Assembly: GCA_018623785.1 (NCBI GenBank)
Contig: JAAZVD010000025.1
Location: 1-11,117, forward strand
Source: Bacteroidota bacterium
Lineage (GTDB): Bacteria > Bacteroidota > Rhodothermia > Rhodothermales > UBA10348
DNA: 11,117 bases
Reading direction: 5' to 3'
The position numbers and the translations under genes are program-made. How positions within the stretch are numbered: position 1 is the stretch's first letter; each line of letters begins with the position of its first letter. Under the pieces are notes generated by a model that was given only the letters and a program-made list of their open reading frames with translations, was not told the origin of the DNA and searched no databases. This document shows positions 6,253-11,117 of this stretch, one piece after another.

Positions 6253-6717
6253 ATGAAAGTGATGTTTACAACCGACCTGTCCGAACCAGAAACGATCACA
6301 GACCAGGTGCAGCAACTGGTCCGGCGCCTGGATGCTGAATTATTCGTTCTGCATGTCCGCATGCCAACACCCACGACCCCGATTGGAGTAGATCCTCTGA
6401 GTGGATTCGGCGACATGGCCTATGCGCTGTATGACCCTGCTGTTGAAAAGGCCATAGTAGAAGCAGAGCAACACGATTTCGATGCCTTCCTCATCGAGCG
6501 ATTCGATCTACCCATCCGACCAGCATTGCACGAAGGCGATCCTGCACGCATCATTCTTCGGGACGCCGATGAAATGGGAATGGACATGATTGTCATGGCC
6601 AAGCCACGACACTCTACTCTCGAACGCATGCTACTGGGATCCGTGACAAGCGCTGTTGCCCGGGAGGCTCGGCAAACAGTGGTTCTGATTCCAATTCTCA
6701 AGGACGAAGAAGAGTGA
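6253..6717 (+). CDS. Universal stress protein (UspA family) with altered nucleotide-binding loop
   Basis: A 154-residue single-domain UspA-like cytosolic protein. It starts with the usual beta strand (MKVMFTTDLSE), has ELFVLHVRMP (29-38) and GDPARIILRDADEMGMDMIVMA (95-116), and ends with LLGSVTSAVAREARQTVVLIP (127-147). In ATP-binding members the strand DxIVMG is followed by a glycine-rich loop and then GS. Here the first glycine is alanine (A116) and the following residues are KPRHS; only the later LLGSV is intact. ATP binding may therefore be weak or lost. A four-codon frame (6242-6256) overlaps the start codon as ATGA; no clear ribosome binding site is seen. The gene converges on dsbD. The physiological role is not evident from context. 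Confidence 0.88.
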   Translation: MKVMFTTDLSEPETITDQVQQLVRRLDAELFVLHVRMPTPTTPIGVDPLSGFGDMAYALYDPAVEKAIVEAEQHDFDAFLIERFDLPIRPALHEGDPARIILRDADEMGMDMIVMAKPRHSTLERMLLGSVTSAVAREARQTVVLIPILKDEEE

Positions 6718-6743
6718 AACGCAGCGACCAGCGCATCTTTCGT

Positions 6744-6794
6744 CTACTGCATGTCAGCTGTGGGCAGCGCTCACATACTGAGCAGTGCAGGTAG
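6744..6794. repeat. Imperfect dyad between convergent stress protein and dsbD genes
   Basis: CTACTGCA (6744-6751) can pair with TGCAGGTAG (6786-6794) with one bulged base, enclosing further weak pairing. It sits between two convergent stop codons, where a shared terminator would be expected, but lacks a T-run in either direction. Weak evidence for a transcription end. Confidence 0.25.
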
Positions 6795-6814
6795 CCTGAA
6801 CAGTGCTCCGATCA

Positions 6815-8797
6815 TTACCTGAGCTCAAAATCAGCTGATGCCTGATCCAGAAAGTCAGCGAACTCCTGGATACTCATCATGGCACTCTGCTGGGCGATAA
6901 CGGTACTGTCTGCTGGATCCACAATGGCATACGTCGGCAGCGCGGGCGTCCCGGTCAGTGCTATCTGGAAAGCGTGGAACGCATCGCCTTTTTCGAGGTC
7001 ATCCGTGTAGAGCCGCAGGGGCACGAACGCACTGTCCAACCGACTTCGTACATCCGGGCGAGGAAACACATTTGCTTCCATATCACGGCAGTTGGTACAG
7101 GTCCAGCCTGAAAAATCGACCATGACAGGAACGTGCCGCTGCAGAGCCATTGCGAAAGCTCCTTCGATGTCGTCCACGATCCACCCCTCTTCCAAATCGG
7201 CTTCAGCACGCTCGATACCGAAGAGGGCCAAAAGCTCACGATCTACCTCCTGAAGCGGAGGCAGATAGGCATCCAGGAATCCCAATGGTTTACCGGCCAA
7301 CCCGGGTGCCATGCGTACGGCAAACGCCAAAAACAGGACGGCTATGATGCCACGTGCCAAGCTGGGCCGATCCAGGGACCCGTACCCCACACGGAGCCAA
7401 CCCATCAGGTAAAGACCGATCAGCAAAGAGCAGGTCAGGACCAACAGGATACCCAGTGTGCGAGGAAGCAAGCCCAATCCCCACACCAGGTCAGCATTGG
7501 ACAGAAACTTGACGGCAGCTGCCAATTCCACGAAACCAAGGACCACCTTGAGCGCATTCATCCAAGAACCAGACTTGGGCAGGCGGTCCAATGATCGGGG
7601 AAACAGGGCCAGCAAAACGAAGGGCAGGGCAAAGGTCGTGCTATAGGCCACCATTCCGAAAAGAGGAAATGTCCACGTACCGGTTGACGCGGCAGCCAGC
7701 AGCCCCCCTACAAAGGGTGCCGTACAGGAAAACGATACAAGGGTAAGGGTCAGTCCCATGAAGATGACACCGGCCCATCCCTTGTCTTCGCCACCCCGGG
7801 CATTGACCCAGGTAAGAAGGGACGACGGCACACGGATCTCGTAGAAACCGAGAAGAGAAAGGGCAAACCCGATGAGAACCAGAGCAATGAAAGCATTGAC
7901 CCATGGATTCGATGCGATGACCAGTGCACCGGCCGAACCCACCAGAACAGCCATCACGACGCCGATGCCCGTAAACGTGATGACGATAGCTGAACCGTAG
8001 AGCAACGCCAGCCGAACTGCTTCCCGGCGCGTCTTGCCATATTTGGTGAAGTAGGAAACCGTCAGGGGAATCATGGGGAACACGCACGGCGTCAGTAGCG
8101 AAGCCAGTCCTGCCCCGATGGCCAAGAGAAGGAACGGCAGTAGCCCCCCTGTTGATGCATCGAGATCTTCCCGCTCAGCAAGCGCCGGCTGCGTCAGGGC
8201 AATATCCTGGCTAGTAGCGGAGCAATCGATGCACGACGGATCCACGGAAAGTGCTGTAGACAGCTCTGTGGTTTCCGGGCGCAGACATACACCCATGGCA
8301 TCATTGCAGATCTGGTATCGCACGGTTGTGGGTACACGGAGCGTACCCGCCACCGAATCACTCGATGCAACAGCCGTGTAAAACGATGCAGCCCCGTAAA
8401 ACCACTTGAGATCCATTTCAAAGATCTCATCGTAACCGGCCGACGGAGGCGACTGCCCAACTTCACCAAGCCAGGTCAGGCCGGCCAGGGTATCTGCTAC
8501 CGATACAGTAACCCCATTGGGACGAGCCAAAACATCCTCCATGGATGGAAGCGACGCATCCAAGGCATACATCTTCCAGCCGTCAGCAATGGTGGCCGTC
8601 AGTTTGACAACCGACGTATCCTGCACACCGATGCCGGACGGTATGGGCCGAACCGACCAGGAAACGTAGGTCTCCGGTCCCTGAATCTGCGGACCGAACT
8701 GCCCGAAGGCCCCAGACGGAAGAAAGAGGATCCCCAACAGGGAAACCAGAAAAATGCAGATCCTGGACGGCACGCTATGAAGGGACATGGTGGACAT
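6815..8797 (-). CDS. dsbD: Thiol:disulfide interchange protein DsbD-like (three-domain reductase)
   Basis: Transfers electrons from cytosolic thioredoxin across the inner membrane to periplasmic thiol proteins. All three modules are present. Counting from an ATG 20 codons upstream of the chosen start: signal peptide (hydrophobic core ICIFLVSLLGILFLPSGAFG, 33-52); periplasmic alpha domain with C184 and C191 in CNDAMGVC; a CcdA-like membrane domain from about 236 to 520 with redox cysteines C258 (LLTPCVFPMIPLTVSYF) and C378 (SFSCTAPF); and a C-terminal thioredoxin-like domain with CTNC (C587, C590) in GWTCTNCRDME. The start at 8797 (or ATG 8788) gives a normal signal peptide; the longest frame (8857) would place a 32-residue leader before it and crowd the upstream terminator. 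The product is about 660 residues, longer than the E. coli protein. It may support cytochrome c maturation or periplasmic disulfide isomerisation. Confidence 0.92.
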   Translation of the reverse strand: MSTMSLHSVPSRICIFLVSLLGILFLPSGAFGQFGPQIQGPETYVSWSVRPIPSGIGVQDTSVVKLTATIADGWKMYALDASLPSMEDVLARPNGVTVSVADTLAGLTWLGEVGQSPPSAGYDEIFEMDLKWFYGAASFYTAVASSDSVAGTLRVPTTVRYQICNDAMGVCLRPETTELSTALSVDPSCIDCSATSQDIALTQPALAEREDLDASTGGLLPFLLLAIGAGLASLLTPCVFPMIPLTVSYFTKYGKTRREAVRLALLYGSAIVITFTGIGVVMAVLVGSAGALVIASNPWVNAFIALVLIGFALSLLGFYEIRVPSSLLTWVNARGGEDKGWAGVIFMGLTLTLVSFSCTAPFVGGLLAAASTGTWTFPLFGMVAYSTTFALPFVLLALFPRSLDRLPKSGSWMNALKVVLGFVELAAAVKFLSNADLVWGLGLLPRTLGILLVLTCSLLIGLYLMGWLRVGYGSLDRPSLARGIIAVLFLAFAVRMAPGLAGKPLGFLDAYLPPLQEVDRELLALFGIERAEADLEEGWIVDDIEGAFAMALQRHVPVMVDFSGWTCTNCRDMEANVFPRPDVRSRLDSAFVPLRLYTDDLEKGDAFHAFQIALTGTPALPTYAIVDPADSTVIAQQSAMMSIQEFADFLDQASADFELR

Positions 8798-8865
8798 GAC
8801 ACGTTGAATCGAACGTAACGCCGAACGCGAACAACTACTCGAGCCCCTGAGTGTCATCGCGCCCC

Positions 8866-8911
8866 AAAATGAAACAGGGTATCCGCCGGCCTCAGCCTAC
8901 AGATACCCTGT
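8866..8911 (-). terminator. Probable terminator after rplI
   Basis: ACAGGGTATC (minus strand 8911-8902) pairs perfectly with GATACCCTGT (8883-8874) over ten bases with an 18-base loop that can form a small GGC/GCC helix. TTCATTTT (8873-8866) follows on the minus strand. It lies about 30 bases past the rplI stop and would end the prfA/ribosomal protein transcript before dsbD, so dsbD probably has its own promoter in 8798-8865. A smaller CGATCC/GGATCG hairpin (8940-8926 region) precedes it. Confidence 0.7.
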
Positions 8912-8939
8912 ATTCAATGTTACCGATCCGAAGGATCGA

Positions 8940-9395
8940 TCAGTCTGCTGTCGGCTCCGGCTCCACGCGCACTTTAACCTCAGCCACCACTTCTGGGTGG
9001 ATTTTGACCGAGGCGGTGTAGACGCCGGTGTGCTTGATGTCGTCGCCCATCGTAATCTTGCGACGATCGGCCTCGATGCCATGCTTGGCAAGACCTTCAG
9101 CTACGTGGACCGCTGAGACGGAGCCAAAGATGCGGTTCTCTTCGCCAACCTTGGCAAAAACGACGACCTCGACGCTTGCCATTTCCTTGGCCAACGCCTC
9201 CGCATCTTCCTTGGCTTTTGACATCTTGCGGGAAGCCTGACGGCGTTCTTCTTGCCAGGCTTTGACCACGCCGTTTGTGGCCATTTTGGCCAAACCACGG
9301 GGAATCAGGTAATTACGACCATACCCGTCCTTGACGTCTACGATCTCACCTGCCTCTCCCAGGTTATCCATTTCTTCGAGAAGAAGTACTTTCAT
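8940..9395 (-). CDS. rplI: 50S ribosomal protein L9
   Basis: 151 residues, normal for bacterial L9. It binds 23S rRNA near the base of the L1 stalk and limits frame slippage. The N-terminal rRNA-binding domain is clear: MKVLLLEEMDNLGEAGEIVD followed by VKDGYGRNYLIPRGLA (21-36), the most conserved part of the family. The long connecting helix is the charged stretch near 43-75. The C-terminal domain has RIFGSVSAVHVAEGL. It follows rpsR after 39 bases in the same direction and is the last gene before the terminator. Confidence 0.97.
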   Translation of the reverse strand: MKVLLLEEMDNLGEAGEIVDVKDGYGRNYLIPRGLAKMATNGVVKAWQEERRQASRKMSKAKEDAEALAKEMASVEVVVFAKVGEENRIFGSVSAVHVAEGLAKHGIEADRRKITMGDDIKHTGVYTASVKIHPEVVAEVKVRVEPEPTAD

Positions 9396-9434
9396 GATAC
9401 TGTCGGGCTGTGACGGAGCTCCGTCCTATTCGGA

Positions 9435-9641
9435 TTACTTGAGCGAATCGGCTACGAACGGAATCAGAGCCAGGTGACGAGCCCGCTTGACCGCACGGGT
9501 AAGCTGACGCTGGAACTTGGCTGATACGTTTGTAATGCGCCGGGGCAGAATTTTGCCCTGTTCGTTCAGGAATCGCTTGAGCGTTTCCGTGTCTTTGTAG
9601 TCGACGTAGTCAGGCTCGACAAAAGATGGTGTATTCGACAT
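9435..9641 (-). CDS. rpsR: 30S ribosomal protein S18
   Basis: 68 residues. S18 forms a heterodimer with S6 on the platform of the 30S subunit. The family signature is [20 protein letters not shown] (14-33), followed by [29 protein letters not shown] (34-62). The N-terminus is short and not especially basic. It starts two bases after the rpsF stop, consistent with coupled expression of the S6:S18 pair. Confidence 0.97.
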   Translation of the reverse strand: MSNTPSFVEPDYVDYKDTETLKRFLNEQGKILPRRITNVSAKFQRQLTRAVKRARHLALIPFVADSLK

Positions 9642-9643
9642 GA

Positions 9644-10027
9644 TTATTCTGGCTCTTCGGTTTCGGCTTCGGGGGCTTCTGCTTCCGCTGCGCGCTTGGT
9701 TTTGGAGGCTTCGTAGTGCCGGACCATTTTCGGATCCATGCGAAGCGAAAGGTAACGAAGGATGTTATCGTCGATTTCAAGTGTGCGCTCGAGACGGGGA
9801 ATCAGCTCGCCCGGTGCCGTGAAATACATATTCACGTAGTATCCGTTGCGCTTTTTCTGAATCGGGAACGCCAGGCGACGTGCGCCCCATTCGTCCACTT
9901 CGATGATGTCGCCTCCGTTTTCCGTGACGTAGGTGGTCACGCGGGACACCATGTCCTTGACCTGCTCGTCCGAAATGACCGAATTGACGATGTACGTTAG
10001 CTCGTACGTATTCTTATTGCTAGCCAT
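9644..10027 (-). CDS. rpsF: 30S ribosomal protein S6
   Basis: 127 residues starting [14 protein letters not shown], which matches the S6 N-terminus; an upstream in-frame ATG (10126) would add 33 unrelated residues and is rejected. S6 has a ferredoxin-like fold and pairs with S18. Visible family blocks are [26 protein letters not shown] (44-69) and [13 protein letters not shown] (86-98). The tail (about 110-127) is acidic, rich in Glu and Ala. AAAGGG (10037-10032) lies four bases before the start and is one of the few Shine-Dalgarno-like sequences in the window. First gene of rpsF-rpsR-rplI. Confidence 0.96.
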   Translation of the reverse strand: MASNKNTYELTYIVNSVISDEQVKDMVSRVTTYVTENGGDIIEVDEWGARRLAFPIQKKRNGYYVNMYFTAPGELIPRLERTLEIDDNILRYLSLRMDPKMVRHYEASKTKRAAEAEAPEAETEEPE

Positions 10028-10047
10028 ATATCCCTTTGGATGGTGAT

Positions 10048-10080
10048 GGGCTATGCCCCGGCGGTCCGCCGCGATATGCG
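10048..10080 (-). promoter_or_regulatory. GC-rich hairpins in the rpsF leader, possible S6:S18 autoregulatory site
   Basis: On the minus strand, CGGC/GCCG (10071-10068 with 10062-10059) encloses a GGACC loop, so an ACCG sequence sits at the loop edge. GGGC/GCCC (10058-10055 with 10051-10048) with an ATA loop follows directly. Many bacteria have an S6:S18-binding hairpin in the rpsF leader with an exposed CCG that mimics the rRNA site. The position is right and ACCG is present, but I cannot confirm the full motif. Confidence 0.3.
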
Positions 10081-10114
10081 ACTGTGCTCCGGAACAGGGA
10101 TGGTACAGAACCTC

Positions 10115-10145
10115 AAAATACGGCACAGAAGGACTTCTACAGCAA
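10115..10145 (-). promoter_or_regulatory. Possible rpsF promoter
   Basis: Minus strand TTGCTG (10145-10140), a 19-base spacer and TATTTT (10120-10115), followed by G. It would start transcription about 80 bases before the rpsF ATG, upstream of the leader hairpins. The spacer is long for sigma70, but Bacteroidota-type promoters have longer spacing and a TAnnTTTG-like -10 box. No terminator is evident between prfA and rpsF, so readthrough from prfA is equally possible. Confidence 0.3.
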
Positions 10146-10207
10146 CCAAGCCGGCAATTCGCCGAATCTCAACAGCGCTCTGGGCACCACATCTCCGAAA
10201 AACGCAC

Positions 10208-11117
10208 TCAATCGCTGCTCATGGCCGCCAGCCGATCGGCATTATCGGCCGTTCGCAACGCCTTGATGATTTCATCCAAGTCGCCGTTCATGATTTTCTC
10301 GAGCGCGTGATTCTTATCGTCCCCGTCAAGTCGATGATCCGTTACGCGGCCCTGAGGCCAATTGTACGTGCGGATTTTGGCGCTCCTGTCCCCGGTCGAC
10401 ACCTGTGACCTACGCGCCTCACTTCGCTCGGATTCGATTTCAGCGAGCTTGGCTTCGTACAGCCTCGAACGCAGCACGCGCAAGGCTTTGTCCTTGTTTT
10501 TATGCTGACTCTTTTCATCTTGACACGTGACCACCGTACCCGTTGGGATATGGGTGATGCGGACAGCTGAATCGGTGGTGTTGACGCTCTGCCCACCAGG
10601 TCCACTGGATCGATACACATCGATCTTCAAATCATTGGGGTGAATGTCGATATCAACCTCTTCTGCCTCCGGGAGTACCGCGACCGTGGCTGCCGAGGTG
10701 TGTATCCGGCCCGACGATTCTGTCGCAGGCACCCGCTGCACGCGGTGCACCCCGCTTTCGTACTTCATGCTCCCGAACGCATCGGGGCCACTAATACCAA
10801 AAATGATTTCCTTGAAACCTCCCTGCGTTCCTGGAGAGCTTTCCACCAGATCCACCTTCCACCCCTTCTTTTCTGCAACACGCCCATAGAGCCGGAAGAG
10901 GTCTCCTGCAAAAAGCGCGGCCTCGTCGCCTCCGGTGCCTGCTCTTATCTCGATGATGGCATCTTTGGTGTCTTCCGGGTTCTTGGGAATCAGCATAAGG
11001 CGAAGTTCCTCTTCCAGCGCGGGGAGGGACTCCTGTAACTCCTCGAGCTCTGCGGCGGCCATCTCTTTGAGATCGACATCCGTTTCCGAGCGAACCATGT
11101 CCTTCAGGTCCTTGATC
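10208..11117 (-). CDS. prfA: Peptide chain release factor 1 (5' part outside window)
   Basis: Class I release factor that recognises UAA and UAG stop codons and triggers peptide release. The catalytic GGQ is in [20 protein letters not shown]. The codon-recognition tripeptide region reads [14 protein letters not shown], with the P-A-T of RF1 rather than the SPF of RF2. The preceding [20 protein letters not shown] block and the C-terminal [14 protein letters not shown] are also typical. The frame stays open beyond the ATG at 11098 to the window edge (reading KDLKDM), and the N-terminal part of domain 1 is missing, so the gene continues outside the window. It is transcribed toward rpsF, with a 180-base gap. 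Confidence 0.96.
   Translation of the reverse strand, partial: IKDLKDMVRSETDVDLKEMAAAELEELQESLPALEEELRLMLIPKNPEDTKDAIIEIRAGTGGDEAALFAGDLFRLYGRVAEKKGWKVDLVESSPGTQGGFKEIIFGISGPDAFGSMKYESGVHRVQRVPATESSGRIHTSAATVAVLPEAEEVDIDIHPNDLKIDVYRSSGPGGQSVNTTDSAVRITHIPTGTVVTCQDEKSQHKNKDKALRVLRSRLYEAKLAEIESERSEARRSQVSTGDRSAKIRTYNWPQGRVTDHRLDGDDKNHALEKIMNGDLDEIIKALRTADNADRLAAMSSD

Overview
The window looks like a chromosomal segment of a Bacteroidota/Rhodothermota-type bacterium of moderate GC content (mid-50s percent by eye). The evidence is a DUF5683 protein, a Bacteroidetes-style serine palmitoyltransferase (sphingolipid synthesis), mostly absent or weak Shine-Dalgarno sequences, the order prfA / rpsF-rpsR-rplI, and a three-domain DsbD. 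Assignment to Rhodothermota is inference; no rRNA marker is present.

Left part (1-4046, plus strand): the 3' end of a DUF5683 membrane protein gene, followed at its stop codon by a perfect 28-bp palindrome. Then comes a probable operon: serine palmitoyltransferase, a GNAT-like acyltransferase-family protein that could be the ceramide-forming N-acyltransferase, and a YjjG-like HAD phosphatase whose start overlaps the acyltransferase stop. The first two fit consecutive steps of bacterial (dihydro)ceramide synthesis.

Middle (4047-5319): about 1.3 kb without a convincing protein gene. On the minus strand it holds what appears to be a large (~760 nt) structured non-coding RNA. It has a near-consensus sigma70 promoter (TTGACA, 17 bp, TATACT), a series of hairpins rich in UUCG, CUCG and GNRA tetraloops with G-U pairs that favour the minus strand, and an intrinsic terminator ending in nine T. 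I could not match it to RNase P RNA, tmRNA, SRP RNA, 6S RNA or group I/II introns. This is the most novel signal in the window. Upstream of it on the same strand lie another terminator and a rhomboid protease gene.

Right part (5320-11117): a rhomboid protease (minus) divergent from a small universal stress protein (plus). The stress protein gene converges on dsbD (minus). Further right, all minus strand, are rplI, rpsR and rpsF (ribosomal proteins L9, S18, S6) and the 3' part of prfA (release factor 1), which runs off the window. A strong inverted repeat followed by a T-rich stretch separates rplI from dsbD. The rpsF leader has small GC hairpins that could be a ribosomal protein autoregulatory site.
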